Shown: piece by piece, positions 9,705 through 17,950 of the stretch
Layout of the letters: every line of letters starts with the position of its first letter
Position numbering within the stretch: the first letter of the stretch is position 1
From: an uncultured Pelagibacteraceae bacterium
GTDB taxonomy: Bacteria > Pseudomonadota > Alphaproteobacteria > Pelagibacterales > Pelagibacteraceae
Reading direction: 5' to 3'
DNA length: 60,940 nt
Assembly (NCBI GenBank): GCA_902526645.1
Contig: CABZLS010000007.1
Location: 1 to 60,940 of the forward strand
Position numbers and translations under genes: made by a program
The notes under the pieces: model-generated
Database searches by the model: none
What the model was told of the DNA's origin: nothing
Seen by the model: the letters and a program-made list of their open reading frames with translations, nothing else

Positions 9705-9729
9705 GGCCCATGATTCTAAATCATGGGCC
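9705..9729 (+). other. Perfect 11-bp hairpin between aldehyde dehydrogenase and DUF779 genes
   Basis: GGCCCATGATT (9705-9715) and AATCATGGGCC (9719-9729) are perfect inverted repeats separated by CTA. The stem is unusually GC-rich for this AT-rich DNA. No run of T follows, so it is not a standard terminator on the plus strand. It may be an mRNA processing or stability element or a partial terminator between the two genes. Confidence 0.75.
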
Positions 9730-9740
9730 GAACATTAAAA

Positions 9741-10094
9741 ATGAAAGTTTCAGCAACACACTCTGCGCTTAATTTATTATCTGAATTAAAACAAAAATAT
9801 GGTGAAAAATTAATGTTTCACCAATCTGGTGGTTGTTGTGATGGAAGCGCTCCAATGTGCTTTCAGGAAGGAGAATTTCCTCTTGGTGATAATGATATTA
9901 AGTTAGGTGAAATAGGAGGAGTTCCATTTTATATGAATGGTGATCAGTATGAAAAATGGAAACATACAGATCTAACTATTGATGCAGTCAAAGGTATTGG
10001 TGGTATGTTTTCATTAGATAATGGCACTGGAAGAAGATTTTTAACAAAATCTGAAATTTGTTTGGTAGTTGATAACGAAGAAAAAAAAAATTAA
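9741..10094 (+). CDS. DUF779 domain protein, aldehyde dehydrogenase partner
   Basis: A DUF779 family member with the characteristic FHQSGGCCDGSAPMCF (cysteine-rich, about residues 26-41 from this start) and a C-terminal block rich in Gly. I choose ATG 9741 (MKVSATHSAL) because family members begin just before this point. An in-frame ATG at 9723 lies inside the 3' arm of the hairpin at 9705-9729 and would add six odd residues. DUF779 genes are often next to acetaldehyde-type dehydrogenases, as here (37 bases from the 3' end of the dehydrogenase to the hairpin arm). The biochemical role is unknown. It converges on msrQ with a 4-base overlap. Confidence 0.85.
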   Translation: MKVSATHSALNLLSELKQKYGEKLMFHQSGGCCDGSAPMCFQEGEFPLGDNDIKLGEIGGVPFYMNGDQYEKWKHTDLTIDAVKGIGGMFSLDNGTGRRFLTKSEICLVVDNEEKKN

Positions 10095-10663
10095 GTACTT
10101 TTTTTAAAGTTAATTCTTAAACTTAATAAAAATAAAATTATTAAAGAGTAAATCAGTGGTTTAAATAATATTGTTTTTGATAACCACATAAAATGAAGAG
10201 CCCCAAAAATAGCAATTATATAAACCAGTTTATGTAGTTTTTTCCAATTTTGTTTTAAAAGCCTTACCATCATGTCTGATGAGGTTAGAGCTAAAATTGT
10301 TAGCAACAACCAAGCTGAAAAACCAACAAAAATAAATCTTTTATTTAAAACATCATCTATTAAAGGTTCAAAATCAAATCTGTAGTCTAATCCAACATAG
10401 CTTAACATGTGAATTGAGGCATAAGAAAAGGTAAATAGACCAATCATTCTTCTAAACTTTAACCATTCAGTGGAATTTGTAATTTTTCTTAAAGGAGAAA
10501 TTGAAAGAGTTAGAATTATAAAAATTAAAGTCCATTCTCCGAAGTGGTTAATAATTCTATCAACAGGCTCAGGACCTAACTGATTAAAAATTATTTGATA
10601 AGAAATTACGTAAATAGGCCAAAGTAATACAAAAAAAACAACAGGTTTGAAATATTTTTTCAA
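10091..10663 (-). CDS. msrQ: MsrQ, heme-binding membrane subunit of the MsrPQ methionine sulfoxide reductase
   Basis: A 190-residue membrane protein of the ferric-reductase-like family with about six hydrophobic helices. It passes electrons from the quinone pool to MsrP. Visible features include the conserved His residues in the helices (INHFGEWTLIF, SYASIHMLSY, KLVYIIAIFGALHFMWL) that would bind heme b, and the loop SISPLRKIT. It lies 2 bases downstream of msrP, its obligate partner, at the end of the moa-msr operon. Confidence 0.92.
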   Translation of the reverse strand: MKKYFKPVVFFVLLWPIYVISYQIIFNQLGPEPVDRIINHFGEWTLIFIILTLSISPLRKITNSTEWLKFRRMIGLFTFSYASIHMLSYVGLDYRFDFEPLIDDVLNKRFIFVGFSAWLLLTILALTSSDMMVRLLKQNWKKLHKLVYIIAIFGALHFMWLSKTILFKPLIYSLIILFLLSLRINFKKST

Positions 10664-10665
10664 TT

Positions 10666-11571
10666 TTAATAGTTTTTTTTTAGGTCCATACCACTATAGA
10701 GATGGGCAACTTCATCTCCGTAACCATTAAACATTAAAGTTTTTATCCTTGGTGCTAAAATACTTTCCCCAATGACTCTTTCAGTTTTTTGTGACCATCT
10801 TGGATGATCAACTTCAGGATTTACATTTGAGTAAAAACCATATTCTCTTGGTGAAGCATTTTTCCAGGCAGTGTTTGGCATGCTTTTTGTTAATTTTATT
10901 TTTACAATTGCTTTTGCACTTTTAAATCCATACTTCCATGGAATAAATATTCTCAAAGGAGCACCATTTTGATTTGGTAAAGCTTTTCCATATAGACCTG
11001 TTACAACAGTGGTTAAAGGATGCATTGCTTCATCTAGCCTTAAACCCTCAATATATGGCCAGTTTAATACAGGAAATCTTTGACCAAACATTTCTTCAGG
11101 GTTATAGACTGTTTCAAATTCAACAAACTTTGCTGTAGGTTTAATTTCAACTTTATTAAGTAATTCCCTTAATGAAAAACCTAACCATGGAATAACCATA
11201 GACCAACCTTCAACACATCTTAGTTTCAAAACTCTTTCTTCAGATTTGATTGCCAAAACTTCTTCAATTGGAAGTTCTAACGGTTTTTCAACTTCACCTT
11301 CAATTTTTATATTCCAAGGTCTAGTAGTAAAATTTTTTGCCTTTCTATGTGGATCACTTTTGCCAGTCCCAAACTCATAGTAGTTATTATATGTCGTGAT
11401 ATCTTCATAACTAGTTGGTTCATTCAGATTACTGGCTCTAGCATTTATTAATGGAACTGAGCTTAAAGTGAGTGCACTCAATCCATAACTCATAGATTTT
11501 ATAAAATATCTCCTTTTATGATAAATTTTTTCAGGAGTAATTTCTGAATTCTTAAATTTTTTCATTTGCAA
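10666..11571 (-). CDS. msrP: MsrP, periplasmic molybdopterin methionine sulfoxide reductase
   Basis: A Tat-exported molybdenum enzyme that repairs methionine sulfoxide in periplasmic proteins. The 301 residues include a twin-arginine signal HKRRYFIK (18-25), the Mo ligand cysteine C119 in LRCVEGWSM, and the SUOX-fold motifs GLRLDEAMHPLTTVVTGLYG and LRIFIPWKYGFKSAK. The ATG overlaps moaE by 20 bases; the next Met (codon 3) is equally possible. Being co-transcribed with moa genes ties cofactor supply to this enzyme. Confidence 0.93.
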   Translation of the reverse strand: MQMKKFKNSEITPEKIYHKRRYFIKSMSYGLSALTLSSVPLINARASNLNEPTSYEDITTYNNYYEFGTGKSDPHRKAKNFTTRPWNIKIEGEVEKPLELPIEEVLAIKSEERVLKLRCVEGWSMVIPWLGFSLRELLNKVEIKPTAKFVEFETVYNPEEMFGQRFPVLNWPYIEGLRLDEAMHPLTTVVTGLYGKALPNQNGAPLRIFIPWKYGFKSAKAIVKIKLTKSMPNTAWKNASPREYGFYSNVNPEVDHPRWSQKTERVIGESILAPRIKTLMFNGYGDEVAHLYSGMDLKKNY

Positions 11572-12004
11572 TAGGGTTACCCTTTAACCATTCGCTTTCT
11601 TCATTTTCATAATGTTCTTTTTTCCAAATTGGAGACCTTTTTTTTATTTCCTCAATTATGAACCTTGAAAGAACATATGCTTGATCTCGATGTTTGCAAG
11701 CGACTGCGATAATTATACTTATTTCACCTAATTTTAAATGTCCTTTGGCATGTTCAATAAATATTGCTTTATCTTTGATATTTAGTTTTTGATCTGCTTC
11801 ATTATAAATTTTTTCAAAACTTTTGATTACCATTTCGTCATGACTATCATAAGTAATTCCAGTCACTGTTTTATTATCATTGACATTTCTTACAGTGCCT
11901 AAAAAATAGATTGATGCTCCAAACTTAGAGTCTTTAATAAATTTTTCAGCGTTTGAAGTAAGTATTTTCTCTTTTTTAGTATCTACTATTTTTGTATGAA
12001 GCAT
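11552..12004 (-). CDS. moaE: Molybdopterin synthase catalytic subunit MoaE
   Basis: It transfers sulfur from thiocarboxylated MoaD to precursor Z (cPMP) to form molybdopterin. The family hallmarks are GASIYFLGTVRN (29-40), the lysine-bearing region IFIEHAKGHLKLGE, and the C-terminal RSPIWKKEHYENEESEW in which the Lys residues act in catalysis. The length of 150 is usual. It abuts moaD (ATG/TAA overlap by one base), its partner subunit. Confidence 0.94.
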   Translation of the reverse strand: MLHTKIVDTKKEKILTSNAEKFIKDSKFGASIYFLGTVRNVNDNKTVTGITYDSHDEMVIKSFEKIYNEADQKLNIKDKAIFIEHAKGHLKLGEISIIIAVACKHRDQAYVLSRFIIEEIKKRSPIWKKEHYENEESEWLKGNPIANEKI

Positions 12005-12273
12005 TAACCTCCTCCGATAGGGGGAATAATACCAATCTTTTGATCTTTTGTGATTTTATAATTGTCGCTCACTATTTCATTATTTTCTGAACAAAATGCT
12101 GAAGATTTTACAACTTTGATAAAGTTTTCATTACCTTGAAAATTTTTATCTATATATTTAATTATTTCGTTTCGTAAATCATCTATTGATGCTTTATTTT
12201 GTATCTCAATTTCCAAGTGATCTTTGTCACTAAAATCTCGACTTGCTCCAAATAATTCTAACTTAATTTTCAT
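12004..12273 (-). CDS. moaD: Molybdopterin synthase sulfur carrier subunit MoaD
   Basis: A ubiquitin-fold sulfur carrier of 89 residues. It begins MKIKLELFGASRDF and ends in PPIGGG, so the terminal Gly-Gly needed for thiocarboxylate formation is in place. It overlaps the upstream thioesterase gene by 4 bases and the downstream moaE by one, in keeping with equimolar synthesis of the MoaD-MoaE complex. Confidence 0.92.
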   Translation of the reverse strand: MKIKLELFGASRDFSDKDHLEIEIQNKASIDDLRNEIIKYIDKNFQGNENFIKVVKSSAFCSENNEIVSDNYKITKDQKIGIIPPIGGG

Positions 12274-12740
12274 TTTTTAAGCTTAGGTGAAAATTTTAGA
12301 TTTTCATATTTAAATTTAGATTTATTTTTATTAATAAAATCATCCATTAACTTGATTTTTTCTTCTTCAAATTCTGCAACTTTTCTTTCATTAAGATCTA
12401 CATATAAAGCTAGTATCTCAATAGTTGAGGCTAAAAATTTTTTCTCTTTATGTATCATTTCCATTTTATATTGAAGTCTCTTTTTATCGTGATCAAAATA
12501 AATACAATTGATATCAACTTCATCATTTAACTGAAGTTCTTGATTATAAGTGATATGAGACTCCACAATCATAGTACTTTTTTTAGTTGTCTTTGCAGAT
12601 TCTTCTCCCATCTTAAAAATATTATTTAAAGTATCTGCACCATACTTATCAAAAATTAAAAGATAATATGAAACATTCATATGATCATTGTAATCAATCC
12701 AATCTTTAATTACTTTTTGAGAACTTAAATAAATGGACAT
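12270..12740 (-). CDS. Hotdog-fold acyl-CoA thioesterase
   Basis: A 156-residue protein of the 4-hydroxybenzoyl-CoA thioesterase-like hotdog family. The active-site signature WIDYNDHMNVSYYLLIFD (residues 14-31) holds the catalytic Asp and the DHMN motif. The family cleaves acyl-CoA thioesters, and this sequence form is close to thioesterases associated with carnitine metabolism. It is embedded between moaC and moaD with overlapping or nearly overlapping ends, which is not a usual moa neighbour. The substrate and any link to molybdenum cofactor are unknown. Confidence 0.75.
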   Translation of the reverse strand: MSIYLSSQKVIKDWIDYNDHMNVSYYLLIFDKYGADTLNNIFKMGEESAKTTKKSTMIVESHITYNQELQLNDEVDINCIYFDHDKKRLQYKMEMIHKEKKFLASTIEILALYVDLNERKVAEFEEEKIKLMDDFINKNKSKFKYENLKFSPKLKK

Positions 12741-12746
12741 TAAATA

Positions 12747-13292
12747 TTAAAAAATATTTTTTAGGAACTGAGGTAGGCCATCTGGATTTTTCCATAATCC
12801 ACTTTTTCCACCTTCTTTGATTAACAACTTGACGTTATCAATTTTTAAATTGGGATTTACTATTTTACTTAAATCATAAATAGTTATTAAAGCAGCGTTA
12901 ACACCCATAATAGCTTCCATTTCAACACCCGTTTTTGCAACAGCTGAAACCACACAGAAAACTTCCAATGAGTTATCAACCTCATTCATAATAATTTTTG
13001 TTGCGGTATGATCAATTGGAAGTGGATGACATAAAGGAATTAGTTCACTTGTTTTTTTAACTCCTAATACAGCTGATACCTCAGCTAAAGTAATTGGGTC
13101 TCCTTTAGGCATTTTTTTGTTTTTAATTAAATCAAAAACTTCTTTTCCTACGTAAATTTTCCCTGAAGCTAATGCTCTACGGAATGTTTCTTTTTTAGAT
13201 GAAACATCAACCATATTAAAAGAGTTCTTCTGAAATATTTCTTTTGCCCAATCTTTAAGTTCTTCTTGATTAACAATCTTTAAATTTTTCAC
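12747..13292 (-). CDS. moaC: Cyclic pyranopterin monophosphate synthase MoaC
   Basis: It converts the MoaA product to cyclic pyranopterin monophosphate. The conserved segments are VGKEVFDLIKNKKMPKGDPI, the substrate site PLCHPLPIDH (about 99-108) and EMEAIMGVNAALITIYDL with the catalytic Lys nearby. The N-terminus, about 25 residues longer than the core, is not conserved. It follows moaA with no gap. Confidence 0.93.
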   Translation of the reverse strand: MKNLKIVNQEELKDWAKEIFQKNSFNMVDVSSKKETFRRALASGKIYVGKEVFDLIKNKKMPKGDPITLAEVSAVLGVKKTSELIPLCHPLPIDHTATKIIMNEVDNSLEVFCVVSAVAKTGVEMEAIMGVNAALITIYDLSKIVNPNLKIDNVKLLIKEGGKSGLWKNPDGLPQFLKNIF

Positions 13293-14285
13293 TTAACCAC
13301 CCGTCTTTGAAAAATTTTTTGTTAACCCAGTTTCTCCAAGTTCAAGATAATGAGATTCTTTTTTAAATTTCATTTGTCCTAAAATTAAATCTTTCAACTC
13401 TTCAGTTTGATCGTCTTTTTGTAACAAATGTCTTATACTTATTCCAGTATTTCCAAACAAACAAAGTCTTAGATCACCTTTTGATGTTATTCTAAGACGA
13501 TTACATGATTTACAAAAATCTTTTGAATATGGTGCAATAATTCCAAACTTACCTTTATATTCTGGATTAATATAGTTTAATGAAGGTCCTGCATCTTGGC
13601 CTAGGGTTTGATAAATCCACTTATTCTCATTTAAGTAACTTTTAAATATTTTAGATGAAATATGATATCTATTAAAATAATCTAAATTATCTCCAGTTTG
13701 CATCAATTCAATATATCTAAAATTAACTTTATTTATTTTTATATATTCAGCCCAAGAATCAAAATCTTTTTTTGAGGAATTAATACCATTTAAAAGAACC
13801 GCATTAATTTTAATATTATCAAAATTTAAACTTTGTAAAATCTCTATCCCTTTTAAAATCTCAGGCAACCTGTCATGTTTTGTAATATTTTTGAATGTTT
13901 CTCTATCCAAACTATCAATACTAATATTAATTCCATCTAAACCACTATCAATTAGTAACTTTGCTTTTTGATCAAGATGATAGCCATTTGTTGTTATGAC
14001 AATTTTTTTAATAGATGTTTCATTTTTTAAAATTTTTACGATTTCATAAAAATCTTTTCTAACTGTTGGTTCTCCACCAGTTAATCTTATTTTCTGAACT
14101 CCTAGTTCTGAAAACCCTTTAGCCAATCTTCTAATTTCATCTATGTTGAGAAATTTTCTATTATCACTCTTATCTGCTTGATAACCATTGGGTAGACAGT
14201 ATCCACATTTAAAATTACAGACCTCAGTGATGGACATCCTTATGTAAGGAAATTTTCTTCCAAAATTGTCCTCTAAATGTTTCAC
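13293..14285 (-). CDS. moaA: GTP 3',8-cyclase MoaA (radical SAM)
   Basis: A radical SAM enzyme that starts molybdenum cofactor synthesis from GTP. The N-terminal [4Fe-4S] motif is C23-x3-C27-x2-C30 (CNFKCGYC). The SAM-binding LTGGEPTVRKD follows, and a second C-terminal cluster is marked by FCKSCNRLR and a later LRLCLFG. The protein ends in Gly-Gly, which is needed for activity in known MoaA proteins. It is the promoter-proximal gene of the moaAC-thioesterase-moaDE-msrPQ operon, divergent from sorA across 172 bases. Confidence 0.94.
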   Translation of the reverse strand: MKHLEDNFGRKFPYIRMSITEVCNFKCGYCLPNGYQADKSDNRKFLNIDEIRRLAKGFSELGVQKIRLTGGEPTVRKDFYEIVKILKNETSIKKIVITTNGYHLDQKAKLLIDSGLDGINISIDSLDRETFKNITKHDRLPEILKGIEILQSLNFDNIKINAVLLNGINSSKKDFDSWAEYIKINKVNFRYIELMQTGDNLDYFNRYHISSKIFKSYLNENKWIYQTLGQDAGPSLNYINPEYKGKFGIIAPYSKDFCKSCNRLRITSKGDLRLCLFGNTGISIRHLLQKDDQTEELKDLILGQMKFKKESHYLELGETGLTKNFSKTGG

Positions 14286-14457
14286 ACAATAAACTTATAA
14301 TAGAAATTAAGATTAATAAATTTAAATGATTAAGTATTTGCTTTAAAAGATAAATATTTCAACTATGAATTGTAAAACTACCGATTGAATAAATTTTTCA
14401 ATTTTACTTTTTTGTCGCACTATATTTTGGTAAATTTATTTTTTTAGGAGGGGTTAA
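14286..14457. promoter_or_regulatory. Divergent promoter region between moaA and sorA
   Basis: This 172-base AT-rich gap separates the molybdenum cofactor operon from the sulfite dehydrogenase genes and must hold promoters for both. An excellent ribosome site (AGGAGGGG, 14447-14454) precedes sorA. I cannot confidently place -35/-10 boxes and see no molybdenum-cofactor riboswitch. Confidence 0.4.
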
Positions 14458-15675
14458 ATGAAAAAAAAATTAAAAAAATTAAATTTATCTAGAAGAAATT
14501 TTTTAACTGGAACTGCAACATTAGCAGGAGTAGCTGCTACTGCTTCTTTTGTTCCAATCACAATTGCAAAAGCAAATCATTCAGAGGGAAAAAAAGGCTT
14601 ACCAGATTTTATTAGTTGGAAAGATAGGGACGCCTTAATAGTTCATTCAGATAAAGGAATTGAAACTCATAGAAGTGCTATTGGTGAAAGTTTGATCACT
14701 CCTAACAGAAATATTTATATCAGAAACAATATGCCTACAATGACTGATGATCAAATTGGCAATAGAATGGATTGGAAAGTTTCGATAGAAGGTGTCAAAA
14801 ATCCAAAAACTTTTACATTAGCACAACTTCAAAAATTAGGTCATCAGACAATGGCTACAATTTTACAGTGTTCAGGAAATGGAAGAGGATTTTTTAAACA
14901 TAAACCTAGAGGCTCGCAATGGAAAACAGGTGCAGCAGCATGTGTATTATGGACTGGTGTTCCAATGAAAACTGTTGTTGAAGCTTGTGGAGGAATAAAT
15001 AGTGATGCAGTTTATATGACATCTGCAGGTGTTGATCATGTACCAACTGGCTTAGATCCAAACAAAGCAATGATAGAAAGATCTGTTCCTAAAAAAGTTT
15101 TTAAAGATGCAATGCTTGCTTGGGAAATGAATGGTGTTCCAGTTCCAAATGCTCATGGTGGTCCATTAAGAATGGTAACACCTGGTTATTTTGGAATTAA
15201 CAATGTAAAACATTTAGGAAAAGTTGCTTTTACTAGTAAAGAGTCTTCAGTTAAATACATGAAAAAAAGTTACAGAATTTCTCCTATTGGAAAAAAAGGA
15301 TCACAATATCCATCATGTTGGGAAATGCCTGTTAAATCATGGATCACACGTCCTACAGATGAAACTGGAAATGTTAAGGCAGGAAAAGTTCAAATTGTTG
15401 GTGTAGCAATGGGTGGCACAAAAAAAGTAAGAAGTGTTAAGGTATCAGTCGATGGTGGTGGTAGTTGGAAAAAAGCAAAATTTATTGGTCCAAACCTTGG
15501 TAAATTTGCTTGGAGACAATTTGTTCTCGAAACAACTTTAAGTTCAGGCACATATAATATCGCTAGTTTAGCTTCTAATGGTACAGACAGACAACCAGAA
15601 TTAAGAATGGAAAATAGAAGAGGCTATGCTCATAATGGCTGGAAAGATCATAGCGTTAACATTACTGTAGTATAG
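14458..15675 (+). CDS. sorA: Periplasmic sulfite dehydrogenase, molybdenum subunit (SorA/SoxC-type)
   Basis: A sulfite oxidase-family enzyme that oxidises sulfite to sulfate and passes electrons to cytochrome c. A Tat signal is seen as LSRRNFLTG (10-18) with an AKA-type cleavage region near residue 39. The Mo ligand is C138 in LQCSGNGRG, followed by WTGVPMKTV, PNAHGGPLRMVTPGYFG and a C-terminal dimerisation domain with VSVDGGGSWKKA. The 405-residue length fits SorA/SoxC. It is followed 27 bases later by a c-type cytochrome, the SorAB arrangement; no soxYZAB genes are nearby. Confidence 0.88.
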   Translation: MKKKLKKLNLSRRNFLTGTATLAGVAATASFVPITIAKANHSEGKKGLPDFISWKDRDALIVHSDKGIETHRSAIGESLITPNRNIYIRNNMPTMTDDQIGNRMDWKVSIEGVKNPKTFTLAQLQKLGHQTMATILQCSGNGRGFFKHKPRGSQWKTGAAACVLWTGVPMKTVVEACGGINSDAVYMTSAGVDHVPTGLDPNKAMIERSVPKKVFKDAMLAWEMNGVPVPNAHGGPLRMVTPGYFGINNVKHLGKVAFTSKESSVKYMKKSYRISPIGKKGSQYPSCWEMPVKSWITRPTDETGNVKAGKVQIVGVAMGGTKKVRSVKVSVDGGGSWKKAKFIGPNLGKFAWRQFVLETTLSSGTYNIASLASNGTDRQPELRMENRRGYAHNGWKDHSVNITVV

Positions 15676-15702
15676 AAGCTTCGAAAAGCTTAAACTGAGT
15701 TA

Positions 15703-16032
15703 ATGAAAAAAAAGATTTTTTTATTAATCTTGTTTTTAATTACTATATCCAAAACACATTTGTTATCTGCTGATGAAGCAAAGATGGCAAAAGGTTTAGA
15801 AATTTTTAATGAAACAGCTGCATGTTCAGCATGTCATATGTTAAAAGCAGCTGCCTCAGAGGGAAATATTGGTCCTAATTTAGATACTGTTGAAGGTTTA
15901 ACAGAAGCTTCAGTAATGGATATTGTAACTCATGGCTTGGGAGTTATGCCTGCTTTTGGTGAGGATGAAATTTTAACTAAAGAAGAAATAGCAATTGTCT
16001 CATTTTATGTTGCCAATTCAGTCCAGAAGTAA
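15703..16032 (+). CDS. sorB: Periplasmic c-type cytochrome, SorB-like electron acceptor
   Basis: A 109-residue secreted monoheme cytochrome c. A signal peptide covers about residues 1-22, the heme attachment site is C41-S-A-C44-H45, and the likely sixth ligand is M82 in GVMPAFGE. Its position directly after the molybdenum subunit suggests that it takes the electrons from sulfite. CcdA at 18820-19527 would help keep its cysteines reduced for heme attachment. Confidence 0.88.
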   Translation: MKKKIFLLILFLITISKTHLLSADEAKMAKGLEIFNETAACSACHMLKAAASEGNIGPNLDTVEGLTEASVMDIVTHGLGVMPAFGEDEILTKEEIAIVSFYVANSVQK

Positions 16033-16047
16033 ATCTAAATAAAATTA

Positions 16048-16086
16048 TTAACTTCCAGTCATCTCACCTGGAAGTTAAATTTTTTA
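16048..16086. terminator. Bidirectional rho-independent terminator after sorB
   Basis: TTAACTTCCAG (16048-16058) and CTGGAAGTTAA (16068-16078) form a perfect 11-bp stem with a 9-base loop, followed by ATTTTTT. It lies between the converging sorB and GYD-domain genes; on the minus strand the stem is followed by TAATTTTATTT, so it may serve both. Confidence 0.85.
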
Positions 16087-16401
16087 TTGACCAGGTGCTT
16101 TGTATCCAATTTTACTAGCTTTTGTTGTGGCTTTAGTAAAATCTATTGCTTCTAATATTGTTAAGTTTTTTACTGCACCAGAAGCTTCTACAACTAATTT
16201 AATAGCTGCAAAATCATCAAAGCTAGGCACTTCAGTAACAACTACAAAGTCATATGAACCTCTTACAATGTCCATGCTGTGCATTGTACCGCCCATTGCT
16301 TTAGTAAGTTGTTCAACTACAGCTTTTCGGTCACTGGTTGGATCTTTTAAAAATCCTTGAAAAGCTTTTTCAGTATAGTTTCCCATTATATATGCTTTCA
16401 T
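16084..16401 (-). CDS. GYD domain protein
   Basis: A 105-residue small alpha/beta protein of the GYD family (dimeric ferredoxin-like fold). Visible blocks are MGNYTEKAFQGFLKDPTSDR, the family stretch GSYDFVVVTEVPSFDDFAAIKL (split around residues 48-69) and KNLTILEAIDFTKA. The function of the family is unknown. It stands alone on the minus strand and faces away from the gabD-like gene. Confidence 0.8.
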   Translation of the reverse strand: MKAYIMGNYTEKAFQGFLKDPTSDRKAVVEQLTKAMGGTMHSMDIVRGSYDFVVVTEVPSFDDFAAIKLVVEASGAVKNLTILEAIDFTKATTKASKIGYKAPGQ

Positions 16402-16504
16402 ATTTACCTCTTTTTTTATAAATATATTCTACTAGCGTATCTAAAATGTTGATATGTTTTATTTGCATGCTAGACACAACTTTAAGTAATGCTAAATTAA
16501 CAAT

Positions 16505-17947
16505 ATGTACGAAAAATTTGGACAATTTATCAATGGTAAATGGCAACAATCCTCTGACAAAGGAACTTATGAAGTAATAAATCCTTCTAATGAGGAAATT
16601 TTGGGCCATGCATCTAAAGCAACCTCAAAAGACGTAGAAGCTGCTTTGCAATCTTCTTTAAAAGGATTAGAAGTTTGGAAAAAAACTCCACCCTGGCAAA
16701 GATCAAATATAATAAGAAAAATAGCTGATAAGATTAGAGATAAACAAGATGTTTTAGCAAAATGGATGACTCTTGAGGTTGGTAAGCCTTTAGTGGAAGC
16801 TAAAGGAGAAATTAATGGAGCAGCAGATATTTTTGAGTGGAATGCTGAAGAAACAAAAAGAATTTATGGTCAAACTGTAGAAAGTAGATTTGAAGATACA
16901 AGAGTACATGTTTATTATCAACCAGTAGGAGTTGTTGCTGCTTTGTCACCGTGGAATTTTCCAGCAGTTTTATCTGCAAGAAAAATATCAACTGCTTTAG
17001 CAGCTGGTTGTTCTGTAATAATTAAACCAGATGTGATTACTCCTGGCGTTGTTATGGAGATGGTTGAAATTTGTAGAGAGTGTGGAATTCCTCCAGGGGT
17101 GGTAAATCTATTATCAGGAGATCCACCAAGTATAGCTCAACAACTTATAGCATCTGACATTGTTAAAAAGATTTCAATTACAGGTTCTTCAAGAGTTGGT
17201 AAATTAATTTTAAAACAAGCAGCTGACAAAGTTCAAAGAGTTACGATGGAACTAAGTGGACATTCGCCTTTCATTGTTTTTGATGATGCTGATATTAAAA
17301 AAGCAACTGATATAGCAATAGCAGCAAAGTTTAGAAATAATGGACAGGTTTGTATATCTCCAAATAGATTTTATATTCAAGAGAGTAGAAAAGATGAGTT
17401 TGTAAATTTATTTATTGAAAAAACAAAAAAACTTAAAATTGGAGATGGTATGGACCCATCAGTTCAATTAGGTCCCTTAACGACTAAAAAAAGATTAAAT
17501 GAAGTTGAAGAATTAGTTGAAACAACAAAAAAAGAAGGAGCTAAAGTTCTTTTAGGAGGAAAGAGGCCACAGGGTTTCAATAAAGGTTTTTATTATGAGC
17601 CTACAATATTTGATGAAGTTAAGGATGACTATACAATTATGAAAGTAGAACCTTTCGGTCCATTAGTACCAATGTTATCATTTAAGACTTTTGATGAGGT
17701 AATTGAAAGAGCCAACAATCATGATCTTGGTCTTTCAAGCTACATTTGTACTAAGTCTATGGAAAAAGCTCATAAAGCATCAGAACTGATGGAGACAGGA
17801 ACAGTTGCGGTTAATACTTCTTTGGTAGCAATAGCCGAAGCACCATTTGGTGGAATTAAACAATCAGGTTATGGTAGAGAAGGTGGATCAATGGCAATTA
17901 AAGATTATCTAAATGTCAAATATACACATTTAGGATTGAAAGGATAA
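16505..17947 (+). CDS. NAD(P)-dependent aldehyde dehydrogenase, succinate-semialdehyde type
   Basis: An aldehyde dehydrogenase of 480 residues. The catalytic set is N151 (SPWNFPAV), E249 (MELSGHSPF) and C283 (NNGQVCISPNR), with the C-terminal APFGGIKQSGYGREGG typical of GabD-like enzymes. Two Gly changes are notable: the usual ELGGK appears as ELSGH here, so the conserved Gly-Gly-Lys is altered. It is 3 bases upstream of an FAH-family gene, suggesting a shared catabolic route for a 2-oxo or semialdehyde intermediate. The true substrate is uncertain. Confidence 0.85.
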   Translation: MYEKFGQFINGKWQQSSDKGTYEVINPSNEEILGHASKATSKDVEAALQSSLKGLEVWKKTPPWQRSNIIRKIADKIRDKQDVLAKWMTLEVGKPLVEAKGEINGAADIFEWNAEETKRIYGQTVESRFEDTRVHVYYQPVGVVAALSPWNFPAVLSARKISTALAAGCSVIIKPDVITPGVVMEMVEICRECGIPPGVVNLLSGDPPSIAQQLIASDIVKKISITGSSRVGKLILKQAADKVQRVTMELSGHSPFIVFDDADIKKATDIAIAAKFRNNGQVCISPNRFYIQESRKDEFVNLFIEKTKKLKIGDGMDPSVQLGPLTTKKRLNEVEELVETTKKEGAKVLLGGKRPQGFNKGFYYEPTIFDEVKDDYTIMKVEPFGPLVPMLSFKTFDEVIERANNHDLGLSSYICTKSMEKAHKASELMETGTVAVNTSLVAIAEAPFGGIKQSGYGREGGSMAIKDYLNVKYTHLGLKG

Positions 17948-17950
17948 AAA

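Noticed and set aside
9723-9740. Upstream start of the DUF779 gene
   Set aside because: The ATG is in the right arm of a perfect hairpin, has no ribosome site and adds residues absent from the family.
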